DNA of 64,000 nt, taken from NCBI RefSeq assembly GCF_900452395.1, contig NZ_UGNV01000001.1, forward strand, positions 1,203,501 to 1,267,500. The letters are read 5' to 3'. The notes beneath the pieces were generated by a model, which was not told the DNA's origin, did no database searches, and saw nothing but the letters and a program-made list of their open reading frames with translations. The DNA is from Legionella beliardensis (GTDB lineage Bacteria; Pseudomonadota; Gammaproteobacteria; Legionellales; Legionellaceae). The translations under genes and the position numbers were made by a program. This document shows, piece after piece, positions 1 to 8,605 of the stretch. Positions within the stretch are counted from its first letter, which is position 1, and each line of letters opens with the position of its first letter.

Positions 1-910
1 GCACCATGTTGTAAGAGTTTTTAGGCGAATGATAAAAAGCAATGGCGGCGATTGCTAAAGATTCAATGCTATTAAAAAGGGTAGGCGGCAAGCTCCAAAA
101 GAAACGATGCCAAAACCAGTTGCTACCTTGATAATCGGCTCTAAAGCAGGTTCTTAAGTAGTCATTGAGAGTGGGTAATTCAAAAAGATTAATTTGTAAG
201 GCTTTTTCTTGGGTAAGGGGGTGGATAAAAACACTAGGCTTATACATTAAAATAAAACGGTCTTTTCCAGTGCCTACAATTGGTAAGTCAAAATAGGTGG
301 CAATTTTTTCTATAATGTCTGAGTCTAACTGATAGCGTTCTGCTACTTCTGAAACTAACCATTTGGAAACAAAAAAACTATTTTTTTCAAGTTTATTTTG
401 TAATGATTGGTCTAAGTTTTGGTAAATTTTTTGGGTATTAATTAAACCTGTTTCGCCGCCCAGGGGAGAAGGTTTTGCGCAGTAGAAAAAAATATACCCT
501 GGTACATCAGCAGAGTAATAATTTTCGGTATGGAATCCACCTAAATATAAAGTGCCACCGGTTTTATATACACTGTTAGTGTGCAGAACAAATTTTAAGT
601 CATCAACATGGGTGCGCCCATTTTCTGCCATAAAGGCTTCACTAATTCCACGAAATTGAGGAACGCTTAATACCGTTTTTTCAAACTCTTTATCGGAAGC
701 GACATCAAAGCCTCTTAATAATACAGCGCCATATTTTGCCATGTCCTTAATTAACTGCTTAGAATGAGTCGCAAGAAAGCGCTGCAAAAAATCTGTATCG
801 GTTTGGGTGGTTGGCTCAATCACTAAAGGCATTTCTTTTTCTTCTGATAATACGAAGCGCTCATCATCCCTTAAGAAACGGGTACTGACTTGATTATATT
901 CATTATGCAT
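1..910 (-). CDS. TauD/TfdA-like Fe(II)/2-oxoglutarate dioxygenase, partial (C-terminus cut by window edge)
   Basis: The reading frame is open on the minus strand from ATG at 910 to the window edge, giving 303 residues without a stop. AAAGGAAT lies just upstream as ribosome binding site. The protein contains LLRGF (about residues 64-68) and an HTE motif (H127, E129) followed by a conserved aromatic stretch and PLGGET. This is the layout of the TauD/TfdA family, where HxD/E plus a distal His hold the catalytic iron. The distal His lies beyond the edge. The SyrP-like subgroup hydroxylates amino acids or small acids, but the substrate cannot be told here. The gene is divergent from the next one across an A+T-rich gap. 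Family assignment is fairly secure; substrate is unknown. Confidence 0.75.
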   Translation of the reverse strand, partial: MHNEYNQVSTRFLRDDERFVLSEEKEMPLVIEPTTQTDTDFLQRFLATHSKQLIKDMAKYGAVLLRGFDVASDKEFEKTVLSVPQFRGISEAFMAENGRTHVDDLKFVLHTNSVYKTGGTLYLGGFHTENYYSADVPGYIFFYCAKPSPLGGETGLINTQKIYQNLDQSLQNKLEKNSFFVSKWLVSEVAERYQLDSDIIEKIATYFDLPIVGTGKDRFILMYKPSVFIHPLTQEKALQINLFELPTLNDYLRTCFRADYQGSNWFWHRFFWSLPPTLFNSIESLAIAAIAFYHSPKNSYNMV

Positions 911-1243
911 ATCGTATTCCTTTACCTGTGTCTGGTTAAGATAACCCTATACCTATAATCATAGATAATTTATCGCTTATTAATCAAATTATTAAAATTT
1001 AAACTTAATTTTACGTGAAAAATTTAATTGCCGTACCTAAAAATCCAAATAATTTTTAAAAAAATTTGCGTCATTAAATAAATTATTTATTAAAAAATTT
1101 TAACTAATAAATATTATTTTCAATAACAGAAAAAATATCATTTTATTTTTAATTTTTACAAATTAAATTGCTTAATATTTGCATAATTTTTGTACTATAT
1201 AATAGGTTTTACGCAGGATTTTTTAATATGTAAATAGACTTTT
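911..1243. other. Intergenic gap between divergent genes
   Basis: About 330 bases of very A+T-rich DNA separate two divergent genes, so both promoters must lie here. I see no convincing small gene, hairpin or repeat, and I cannot pick a specific promoter with confidence. Confidence 0.5.
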
Positions 1244-2425
1244 ATGAAACAACCTTTTGAACTAAAAAAGACACCAAATACCCGACTTGCTAATAATTTA
1301 AAAATTGCATTAGAAGCTTTAAAAAATACAAGGCAAATTATTCCAATTAGTAATTCTTATACCCAACCACTGATTCAAGATAAACAACGGATTAAAGAGC
1401 TTATTGAAAAAATTGAGGCAGTGAGGAAGGATAAGTCGGCGCTTGAAGAATGCCTTACTTATTTTTTATCTAGAACCATTGGAATGCCAGAAAGTAAGCA
1501 GGCACAGTTTCTATTAGGGTTAAACTTAATTGTGAAAAATTTTGAAGAAAAAAAGCTAGGTAATTGCTATGAATTATGTGCTATAGCCATTAGTGAATTT
1601 TTAATTAAGTTTAGAGTCCATGTAGAAATGGCTTATATCGTTAGCTCAGATCATGTCATTATCATTATAGATAGAGATCCTAAAAGTGATATAAAAGATG
1701 TAAAAAATTATGGCGCATCCTGTGTTATTTTGGATGTGTTAAATAATGAAGCCTATCCTGCATCAAGAATTTATCAGAGACTTCAATGTTATCGTTTAGA
1801 CATGACAGAAGCTGATCCGCATGTGTTAACACCTTTTACTCCTGACCATCAGTTAGATCTCAAAGGCACTATTACTTGTGATTCTGACTACCCTTATAAA
1901 AAAGGGCTGCAAGTTGAATTTTATAATAAATTGAAAGTCATTGAAGAATCCATTAATACTTATTTAAGAATTTGTAAAATTGAAGAAATAGCTGATTTAA
2001 ATAAACTAAAAGAGGTAATTCAAATTAGCAAAAGGAAAGTATTAAATTGTAATTTGCATGAGTCCACCAACCTTGAAATTGAAATTCAATTTAGTAAAGA
2101 GATGAGCACTATTTCAAAGAAGATTTTTGAAAGTACCTCGATAAGAGTCGATAATATTTTAAATAAAGTTGTTGGTGATATGCGTCAATTATATTCTTCC
2201 CCACTGCGGTATTTTGGCCATTTATCCTGCTTTGCTTCTCATAATAAGCTCTACACTATATTAGCTAAACATCTTTCACAAAAACCTAAACCTTTAGGTG
2301 ATTCAGAAGAGGATGTTATTCTGAATGAAGAACATGCTAACAAAAGTGAAAACCAAGATGTAGTCGCTAACTCAGATGACGATTGTGTTCTCGAAGAGGA
2401 ACATGTTGGTAACAAAATTTTGTAG
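1244..2425 (+). CDS. Candidate effector with papain-like Cys/His/Asp residues and acidic C-terminal repeats
   Basis: This 393-residue soluble protein has no signal peptide or membrane segment. A GNCYE motif (C108) is followed by DHVIIIIDR (H137) and VILDVL (D164). The order Cys, then His before a hydrophobic strand, then Asp after another strand matches papain-like peptidase or transglutaminase folds seen in many Legionella and Coxiella effectors. The C-terminus (about 355-393) is acidic and holds two related EDV/DCVLEEEH-type segments. Acidic tails of this kind are common in Dot/Icm substrates. Relics of a further repeat copy lie after the stop codon, so the gene may once have been longer. 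Protease activity is inferred from motif order only. Confidence 0.6.
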   Translation: MKQPFELKKTPNTRLANNLKIALEALKNTRQIIPISNSYTQPLIQDKQRIKELIEKIEAVRKDKSALEECLTYFLSRTIGMPESKQAQFLLGLNLIVKNFEEKKLGNCYELCAIAISEFLIKFRVHVEMAYIVSSDHVIIIIDRDPKSDIKDVKNYGASCVILDVLNNEAYPASRIYQRLQCYRLDMTEADPHVLTPFTPDHQLDLKGTITCDSDYPYKKGLQVEFYNKLKVIEESINTYLRICKIEEIADLNKLKEVIQISKRKVLNCNLHESTNLEIEIQFSKEMSTISKKIFESTSIRVDNILNKVVGDMRQLYSSPLRYFGHLSCFASHNKLYTILAKHLSQKPKPLGDSEEDVILNEEHANKSENQDVVANSDDDCVLEEEHVGNKIL

Positions 2426-2457
2426 TATCCTAGTGTAGCCGAAGTGAGCTTTCATAA

Positions 2458-2578
2458 GAAGATGTTATTGTAGGTGATGAAGACATGGTAAAAAAAGTAA
2501 AAAATTGATGTGTGATATTCAGATAATGATTGTGTCATTGAAGAAGAATTGGTGATGACGCGTAACATCTTAATATAA
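2458..2578 (+). pseudogene. Decayed extra copy of the preceding gene's C-terminal repeat
   Basis: After the stop at 2425, two stretches still resemble the end of the upstream protein. Positions 2458 onward read EDVIVGDED. Positions 2519-2578 read SDNDCVIEEELV and then stop, close to the SDDDCVLEEEHV near the upstream C-terminus. The copies are in different frames and interrupted by stops. This suggests a tandemly repeated tail that was truncated by point and frameshift mutation. Confidence 0.55.
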
Positions 2579-2593
2579 TGATGAAGCTTTGGC

Positions 2594-2881
2594 CGTAGCC
2601 TTGATGTAGCGAAAGCGCAATCAAGGTTATATTCTGCAAAAATAAACTGAAATTTAAGTATTTTAAATCTACTTTATCGCTTTAAACAAATGAATGTTAT
2701 TAACTGACAAGCTTAATTTTTTATCGAGTAATTTAGAGTAAAGAAATACATCCTACTAAGAGCAACGATCCGTCTAAAATATTTATTAATTTTATATTCC
2801 TTCGCAAGTCAAATTAAATTGTAATCATTGTAAAATTGAACTAAAGAAACCTTGATTACGCTGCGCTGCATCAAGGCTACT
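2594..2881. repeat. Pair of inverted 34-base repeats (family A-like, 'tagcctt...aaggct')
   Basis: Positions 2594-2627 read gtagccttgatg..., and 2848-2881 are close to its reverse complement, with only a few differences. The two arms enclose about 220 bases of A+T-rich DNA with no gene. The arms share the GTAGCCT end with the interspersed elements at 4494, 6891, 30424 and 52444. The rest of the gap (2579-3016) holds nothing I can call. Confidence 0.6.
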
Positions 2882-3016
2882 TGGTATCTTTAAATTTCTA
2901 TTTAATATATTTATTGAGTGTATAAAAATATTTTTTTTATGTATAAAAAAAGTTAATAATGCCTTAATTTAAATATGATTGAATTAAATTGATGTAACTT
3001 AAATGAGGCGTTAATC

Positions 3017-3391
3017 ATGAGAAAGAAACTAACTATAAGTGATAAGACAAAAAATAATATTAAATGGAATGCTGATGAAACGAGTAGAGATGTTAAGCTT
3101 AGGGGATCGAGTGGGCATAACCGTGCTGTCATGGTGGATGTAAAAGATGCTAACCAAGTGGAATATACTGGTTATGAAAGAGTTCAAAGTACTAAAGATT
3201 CTGCTTCTAAGACTGATGTAAGAGAAGTATTTGGTATAGGTTTTTTTAAAGACGTAAGAACCGTAGCTGAAAAAAAGGAAAGACCAACCATCACGAAAGA
3301 TACCTTCACAGCTCCAGATGTTGATAATTGGGACGATTGGAGCTGGGCTGACGATGAAGCAGATGAGGACGGAGTACAATTAGTATTATAA
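3017..3391 (+). CDS. Small hypothetical protein, basic N-terminus and acidic Trp/Asp-rich C-terminus
   Basis: This 124-residue protein is of unknown family. GAGGCG at 3004-3009 is a usable ribosome binding site, and a strong hairpin follows the stop. The N-terminal half is polar and basic (MRKKLTISDK). The C-terminus is WDDWSWADDEADED followed by a short hydrophobic end. No signal peptide or membrane segment is visible. The acidic tail would fit a secreted effector, but there is no direct evidence. The minus-strand frame over it is an antisense shadow. Confidence 0.55.
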   Translation: MRKKLTISDKTKNNIKWNADETSRDVKLRGSSGHNRAVMVDVKDANQVEYTGYERVQSTKDSASKTDVREVFGIGFFKDVRTVAEKKERPTITKDTFTAPDVDNWDDWSWADDEADEDGVQLVL

Positions 3392-3394
3392 ACA

Positions 3395-3414
3395 GGTTGG
3401 GCTTTGGCCCAACC
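3395..3414. terminator. Bidirectional hairpin terminator
   Basis: An eight-base perfect stem (GGTTGGGC/GCCCAACC) with a TTTG loop lies between the convergent genes at 3017-3391 and 3429-4331. T-rich DNA follows on the plus side. Confidence 0.7.
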
Positions 3415-3428
3415 CCACTTATTACTTT

Positions 3429-4331
3429 TTAACGCTGATGTTGAAAAAATAACTCTTTATCACCGTAATAAGAAGCGAGCAAAACACTTTCTAACATGAG
3501 TGTACCTATATGATATTCAACACCACGGTATTTGCCATACACCTCGTAAAGAGGCCCCATGGGTACTTGTAATAAGGATAGTCTAAAATCTTCGCGAGAT
3601 TGCTCAGGGATTACGTGTATTACCGAGCTACTTGGTTTGAAATAAAGTTGCTCAGGAACTACAGGAATGCCTGCAAATTTTCCTTCCGTAGTCCAAGCTG
3701 CTAAATGCCATAAAGGTAAGTCATTAGCAGGATCGCGCGTCCATTCAAAGATTTTTTCAATGGCTTTTGCAACCCAACCTGTTGGATGTGGAATTTGATT
3801 GGAAAAATCTTTCGCAAAATAATTCCAGTTTCCTTGTTGTCCTTCCAGTGAGTTCATCACGTGCAGATTTACGGAAGGGTTTTGTGATATTAAAAATTTA
3901 ATAGCCATGCCAGGTATGTAATTATTATCAGCAGGAGGTGTGGCTAATGACAGACGTGCTAAACCAATGCCGCCTGTTTGATAAATACCGGTGAATGGAT
4001 GATTAAATGTTGGTACAAAGGCAATCTTGCCTACAGAACCATTCACATGAATAACTTTTGCGCGTCCTTCAGGCAATTCATCGCCGACATGATCAAAAGC
4101 GGGGTTTAAGTTAAATAAAACTTTTAACTTGTCGAGTACTTCTTTAAAGCTGCTGCCACTCAATTCAGGTAACGGTTCAATCTCATGGCTTTTAGTAATT
4201 TCATTCCATAATAAATCTTGTTTTTGCGAGGCGGGTAACTCTTGATAATTGCTAGGTAATTGCGCACACACATTAGAATAAACAAAAAAATAAAATAGCC
4301 CACTCGTTATTAAAGTCCAAAAACGACACAT
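3429..4331 (-). CDS. Secreted catalase-like (haem peroxidase superfamily) protein
   Basis: I start this 300-residue protein at ATG 4331, because AAGGAGAG lies just upstream and the next 20 residues (CRFWTLITSGLFYFF...VCA) form a signal peptide. A longer frame reaches 4379 without a good site. The mature part has features of short catalase-related proteins. These are a GKIAFVPTF...HPFTGIYQTG strand, ARLSLATPP, PGMAIKFL, a GNWNYFAKDFS segment and a C-terminal LFFQHQR. It is shorter than true catalases (about 480 residues). It would act in the periplasm or outside the cell. I am fairly sure of the superfamily but not of catalase activity. Confidence 0.55.
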   Translation of the reverse strand: MCRFWTLITSGLFYFFVYSNVCAQLPSNYQELPASQKQDLLWNEITKSHEIEPLPELSGSSFKEVLDKLKVLFNLNPAFDHVGDELPEGRAKVIHVNGSVGKIAFVPTFNHPFTGIYQTGGIGLARLSLATPPADNNYIPGMAIKFLISQNPSVNLHVMNSLEGQQGNWNYFAKDFSNQIPHPTGWVAKAIEKIFEWTRDPANDLPLWHLAAWTTEGKFAGIPVVPEQLYFKPSSSVIHVIPEQSREDFRLSLLQVPMGPLYEVYGKYRGVEYHIGTLMLESVLLASYYGDKELFFQHQR

Positions 4332-4493
4332 TAAACTCTCCTTAGTTATAAAATTTATGATTGCAGTCAAAAATCTCAATTAGTCATTAAACGATGTGTC
4401 TTGAGAGATTTAGATAATATTTGAATTGAAAAATTAAATAAACAGCGCCGTGCGAATAAGATTAAATCGTTTTTAATTTTATATTGTTAGAAT

Positions 4494-4549
4494 GTAGCCT
4501 GGGTGAAAGCGAAGCTGTCCAGGATCTGCGCTTAAATCGCGCTTGCATG
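4494..4549. repeat. Family A repeat, one arm plus body
   Basis: GTAGCCTGGGTGAAAGCGAAG is followed by CAGGATCTGCGC..., the same start as the elements at 6891 and 52444. The closing arm is not obvious here, so it looks truncated. Confidence 0.5.
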
Positions 4550-4552
4550 TTG

Positions 4553-4590
4553 AGTTAGGTTGGGCTAAATAAGAGCAGCCCAATCTAACT
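4553..4590 (-). terminator. Hairpin downstream of the ankyrin gene
   Basis: A 14-base stem (AGTTAGGTTGGGCT with AGCCCAATCTAACT, one mismatch) surrounds a nine-base loop. It lies just beyond the end of the minus-strand gene at 4616. The T-tract is weak, so termination is likely but not certain. Confidence 0.5.
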
Positions 4591-4615
4591 TACTTTTAAA
4601 GCGCAGCGCTCTTGA

Positions 4616-6571
4616 TTAAACGTTAGTAATTAGAGCCGCTTCAGGGGTTGTTTCTATTTTTTTATTGGGCATTGCATCACTAAAAAAGGTATGCAGTCGT
4701 TTTACTAATGTTGTGTCATTTTGCTTCATTGGATTGGTTTGTAAGTAATGGGTTAACTCAGGAAGATTTTCTTTTTTAGACCAAGCAATGGCTGCTTCTA
4801 AGAATATAGGTGACATGACTTCGCAAGGATTAATATGGTGCGTTTGCATAAAGTGAAGTAATGTCGCGATTGCTGTGTCATTTTTCTTTAAAAGCGCTAT
4901 GTCTAGAGCCGTTTGGTCTAGTTTATTGCGATAGGTTACACTTGCCTTATTATCGAGTAGTAGCTGAAATAATGCAGGCTTGCCTTTAGTCAATGATGAA
5001 GCACAAGCAATTTGTAGTGGAGTATACTGAGCTAAACCTCCTTTAGAATCAATTTCTATTTCTTGTTGTCTAGCTAATAATAATTTCACTACCTCTGTTT
5101 TGCCTTGTTGGCATGCAACATAGAGTGGGGTTGTGCCACTTCTTTCTGCTTGGTTAATTTCAATTCCTTCCTGGTTTAATAACAACTCAACAATAGCTGT
5201 ATGTCCTTGTTGGCAAGCAATATAAAGTGGTGTTGCGCCATCTTTATTTGCTTTATTAATTTTAATCCCTTCTTGTCTTAATAAGGCCTGGACAATCGCA
5301 AGATGGCCATTTTCGCAAGCACTGTAAAGAGGTGTTGTGTGGCTTTTCTCTGCCTTATTAATTTTAATTCCTTTTTGCCCTAATAAAGCCTCCACAACTG
5401 CTAGATGTCCATTTTGGCAAGCAATGTAAAGTGGTGTTACGTCATCATTGTTTTCTAGGTTAACATCGATAGCTTCTTTCTTTTTTAATAATTCCTCAAC
5501 AATCGTAAGATAACCATTTTCGCAAGCAATGTGGAGAGGCGTTGTGTTATCCTCATCTACTTGGTTAATGTTAATATTCTCTTTGCTTAATAAGGCTTGA
5601 ACGATATCAAGATACCCATTTTGGCAAGCAATATAAAGAGGAGTTTTTTTGCTCTCCTCTGCTTGATTAATATCAATGCCTTTCTCATTTAATAAAGTCT
5701 GAACAGCATTAAGATTGCCTTTTTGGCAAGCAAGGAAAAGTAATCCAACATCGTCTCCATCAAGCATATTAGCTTGCTTGGATTTAATGGGATAGTTTGC
5801 ATCAAATGTCGCAAGTGATTTTTTTAGGGATTCAGTTTTTTGATTACTGCTTGCAAGCAGGGTTGTATTAAATATTACAGACGAGGAATTCATACTTAAG
5901 GAGGCAAAAATGCTATCAACTAGCTCATTGAGCTTTAACTCCTGGAAGTAATCTTGCTTATCATCTAATGCAAAATTATTGGTATCTACATAAATCCAAG
6001 TATCACGGGCTTTACTATAGCTTAAATAGACATTATGTGCACCACTACCTAACAGAATAGGAAATGATGAATCAGTTTGCTTTAGTATAGTGGCCAAATC
6101 GTTTAAATAAGAAGTTAAGTCTGCTTCGTCAAACGCATAGGGTTTATTTAGTAATATAATAAGCTCAGTTTTTTCTAGTGCTTTTGACTTAACATGAGGA
6201 TAAATAGCCGTAATTTTTTCTTGATTAATATAAGCGCCATCAGAAAATAACTCCGTATGTTCTTCTGGATATAAATACAACTCTATACCGTCAAAAAATG
6301 CAAGTATATCTAGCAGATTTTGCGTTTCTGTATCAAGTTCCTCTTTATTTTTAACTTTCTTTCTAGCAGATTGAATGTCGTTTTTTAAACGTTGGAAATC
6401 AGGTTTGTATGAGGCAATTAAATGAAGTCGATTTAAAAAATTTTCTGTATCTTGAGCAAGAACAGCTTGAGCCAGCATGCATGAAAAACCATAACACAAA
6501 CCATCTTCGAAAGATTTATAGCCAAGGCAGGTGCCTACTTCTATTAAATCATCGTGAGTCAACTTAGGCAT
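4616..6571 (-). CDS. Ankyrin-repeat candidate effector with N-terminal papain/C58-like domain
   Basis: This 651-residue protein has no signal peptide. Residues 1-230 contain GLCYGFS (C26), GSGAHNVYLS (H179) and WIYVDTNNF (D196, N198). This Cys-His-Asp order with a W-x-x-x-D-x-N element recalls YopT/C58-type papain-like peptidases. About residues 270-590 are eight or nine ankyrin repeats. Their consensus is TPLYIACQNGHLxIVxALLxxxGIxIN, spaced at about 35 residues and very regular even at DNA level (4960-5760), which suggests recent expansion. Ankyrin repeats would provide host-protein binding. The C-terminus (MPNKKIETTPEAALITNV) is polar. The gene stands alone, as effectors usually do. Ankyrin assignment is secure; the protease domain is inferred. 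Confidence 0.8.
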   Translation of the reverse strand: MPKLTHDDLIEVGTCLGYKSFEDGLCYGFSCMLAQAVLAQDTENFLNRLHLIASYKPDFQRLKNDIQSARKKVKNKEELDTETQNLLDILAFFDGIELYLYPEEHTELFSDGAYINQEKITAIYPHVKSKALEKTELIILLNKPYAFDEADLTSYLNDLATILKQTDSSFPILLGSGAHNVYLSYSKARDTWIYVDTNNFALDDKQDYFQELKLNELVDSIFASLSMNSSSVIFNTTLLASSNQKTESLKKSLATFDANYPIKSKQANMLDGDDVGLLFLACQKGNLNAVQTLLNEKGIDINQAEESKKTPLYIACQNGYLDIVQALLSKENININQVDEDNTTPLHIACENGYLTIVEELLKKKEAIDVNLENNDDVTPLYIACQNGHLAVVEALLGQKGIKINKAEKSHTTPLYSACENGHLAIVQALLRQEGIKINKANKDGATPLYIACQQGHTAIVELLLNQEGIEINQAERSGTTPLYVACQQGKTEVVKLLLARQQEIEIDSKGGLAQYTPLQIACASSLTKGKPALFQLLLDNKASVTYRNKLDQTALDIALLKKNDTAIATLLHFMQTHHINPCEVMSPIFLEAAIAWSKKENLPELTHYLQTNPMKQNDTTLVKRLHTFFSDAMPNKKIETTPEAALITNV

Positions 6572-6730
6572 AATAAGATTTTTTAATATAGTTTTAAAAA
6601 TGTCCTAATAGTCTATATATTAAACATTAAGATAATATTAATTTTATGATTTTTTGCCAAATTTTGTTGGGCTAAGATGTATTGATATGTTTACTAAGCT
6701 TTACAGAGATTGGGTAGGTTATTAATAATT

Positions 6731-6903
6731 AGTTAATTATTGGCAAGTATTGTTTACGCACTTTGAGCAATTTATTAAAAATAATTTGTTATTTTAATAC
6801 CTAATGGGACAATGCGTACCATGAAAAAATTATTTGGGCAGCCTGTTAAAAAGCAGTGCACTTGAATAAACGTTAGAAATTTAGCCTGGGTGCAAACGTA
6901 GCG
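6731..6903 (+). pseudogene. Duplicated 5' end of the following gene, truncated
   Basis: Positions 6731-6840 align with 7100-7190: the upstream sequence, the three Met region and MKKLF/MKKFF are recognisable in both. In this copy the first ATG is ATA, and the frame reads about 14 codons from the last Met (MKKLFGQPVKKQCT) before a stop. A family A repeat follows at once. The copy is therefore a broken remnant of a paralogue of the gene at 7153. Confidence 0.6.
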
Positions 6904-7025
6904 GTAATCTAGGATCTGGTTCTAAATCTCGTTTGCATAAAAGGCTACCCTTGATAGGCATAGCGAATAATCTAATCTTTGGCTCCTGCAATCCTGGGTT
7001 ACCGCTGCGCTTGCACCCAGGCTAC
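6891..7025. repeat. Family A element with both arms
   Basis: TAGCCTGGGTGCAAACGTAG (from 6892) is matched by the inverted arm CTGCGCTTGCACCCAGGCTA ending at 7023. The arms are about 34 bases and enclose about 65 bases with no gene. This is the most complete pair of family A arms in the window. Confidence 0.65.
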
Positions 7026-7152
7026 AATTGTTTCGCTTCTGGAATTAAATAGAATTCCACGCCATCATCTATAGCAGGTTTGATCAATTAATCATTAACA
7101 TGTATTATTTATGCGCTTTAGGCAAATCTACTATAAATAATTTGCTGCTTTA

Positions 7153-8331
7153 ATGTCTAATGTGACGATGAGTGCCATGAAAAAGTTCTTCGAAGTATCC
7201 GTGAAAAACAAATTAGCACCTGATGTAATGCATGCCCCTATGGGTGCTGATATATGTAATTGCACAATGTGTATGAAAAGTAAGTTGTCAGCTGAGATCG
7301 TAAGTGAGCATTTACATGGCTTACAGTCAACCCTGGTTGACCGACGAAACCCGGATATACCAGGCAGTAAGACCTTAATGAAAGCAGTAGAAGCCCATGC
7401 CATTCTTAAAGCAGGGACAGAAATAAATATGCTGGCTGCAACGGGAATAAGCGAATATGATTTACCTTCGGCAACAGGTAAGATTCAAATCACGCCAGTG
7501 CAAGAATTAACCATTAATGCAACCTGGAAAAATAAAAATCAAGAAGCTGCTATAAGTGGACGGGATGCTAGTGTTTTCGGGGGCTTAGGCGTGTTGGTTA
7601 TTCCTCAAGATATTCAAGTGGTGACTATTCCAAAAATGAATGCACTGGCGGTACCGGCCGCGTTCTTAGGTAAATACGGTGCTCGGCTAATTCCTTTAGA
7701 AAAGTCTTTCACACTTGATGCTGTCAATGAGCCTTCACTGGAAAATTTATATTTAATTGAATATCGTTGGCAAGCAGATTATATAAATGACTATGTAATG
7801 AAGGCAAATGGGGGTGGCGGATTATTCGTAGAAACACATCCATTTCCTCATGTCTTTACTCCCTTATCACCTGAATGCGGTGGTGCGTTAATACTTGGTG
7901 TAGAGCGCGATGATGGTGCGTTCGATTTTGCTGCTTTTGAAATCCCATTTGGTTATACTCTGAAAATTGGCAGTAATGTAATTCATGGCGATTCCTTCTT
8001 TATTGGACCCTACGCAATTGCCTTAACTGAAACTGAATTAGCTGATTCTGTTCTTTTGAAGCGGGGCACGCTTAAACGTGAGCCACAGCAAGTCACTCAA
8101 ATTCCTACTAAAACATTTATACTCGACTTGATTCATGAAAATAGTTTAGCGACTAAAGTAAATCATAAGATGATGGTTGATCGAATTTACCACGAAGGCG
8201 TTTCTAGAAAAGGGTTAGGTTTTTTTAAACAGTTACCGAAAGAGGTGTTAACTGAAGTTCGCCATTTATCAAACGCTTCCCAAGAAGCTTACGATCAAGA
8301 ATGCGGCTTAGTGCCTTATTTACCTAAATAA
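7153..8331 (+). CDS. Conserved hypothetical protein, possibly cupin-like
   Basis: This 392-residue cytosolic protein is of unknown function. There are three in-frame Met codons near the start (7153, 7168, 7177). No strong ribosome binding site decides between them, and the decayed duplicate upstream lacks the first. Notable features are a Cys cluster (CNCTMC, residues 35-40), a Gly-rich RDASVFGGLGVLVIP segment, KANGGGGLFVE, and a C-terminal PFGYTLKIGSNVIHGDSFF segment. The last recalls the G(X)5HxH-style turn of cupin barrels. No signal peptide or membrane segment is seen. A truncated copy of its 5' end lies 0.4 kb upstream. The cupin idea is weak. Confidence 0.6.
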   Translation: MSNVTMSAMKKFFEVSVKNKLAPDVMHAPMGADICNCTMCMKSKLSAEIVSEHLHGLQSTLVDRRNPDIPGSKTLMKAVEAHAILKAGTEINMLAATGISEYDLPSATGKIQITPVQELTINATWKNKNQEAAISGRDASVFGGLGVLVIPQDIQVVTIPKMNALAVPAAFLGKYGARLIPLEKSFTLDAVNEPSLENLYLIEYRWQADYINDYVMKANGGGGLFVETHPFPHVFTPLSPECGGALILGVERDDGAFDFAAFEIPFGYTLKIGSNVIHGDSFFIGPYAIALTETELADSVLLKRGTLKREPQQVTQIPTKTFILDLIHENSLATKVNHKMMVDRIYHEGVSRKGLGFFKQLPKEVLTEVRHLSNASQEAYDQECGLVPYLPK

Positions 8332-8387
8332 TAATGTGAGTAATATTAGATTTTTGGGAAGCCTACGTCAATACAGTAGATAGTTAT

Positions 8388-8535
8388 GGATACCGTGGTC
8401 AAGCCACGGTATTTCGGGATGTTAGTGGTTTCAATATGGCATAATAAAACAAAGCCGAATTACTGTGGCGTGACCGCGGTATCCACCACTGTGGCAGGTA
8501 GATATGGATACCGTGGTCATGCCACGGTATTTCGG
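8388..8535. repeat. Three copies of family B palindromic repeat
   Basis: GGATACCGTGGT...CCACGGTATTTCGG occurs at 8388-8417 and 8507-8535, with an inverted copy CGAATTACTGTGGC...GGTATCC at 8456-8484. Each copy is itself a hairpin (ACCGTGG with CCACGGT). The cluster lies between the ends of convergent genes. Other copies are at 30316, 30367, 52352, 52408 and a degraded one at 63741. Confidence 0.75.
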
Positions 8536-8605
8536 ACTAAGGTAAAGTGGAGGTAGGTATAAATAACAAGCCTAGCTATGGGGTTTTACCCTCAGATTAA
8601 CGCCT

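Noticed and set aside
2594-2881. Inverted repeats considered as a CRISPR array
   Set aside because: There are only two arms, in inverted orientation, with no regular spacers and no cas genes.
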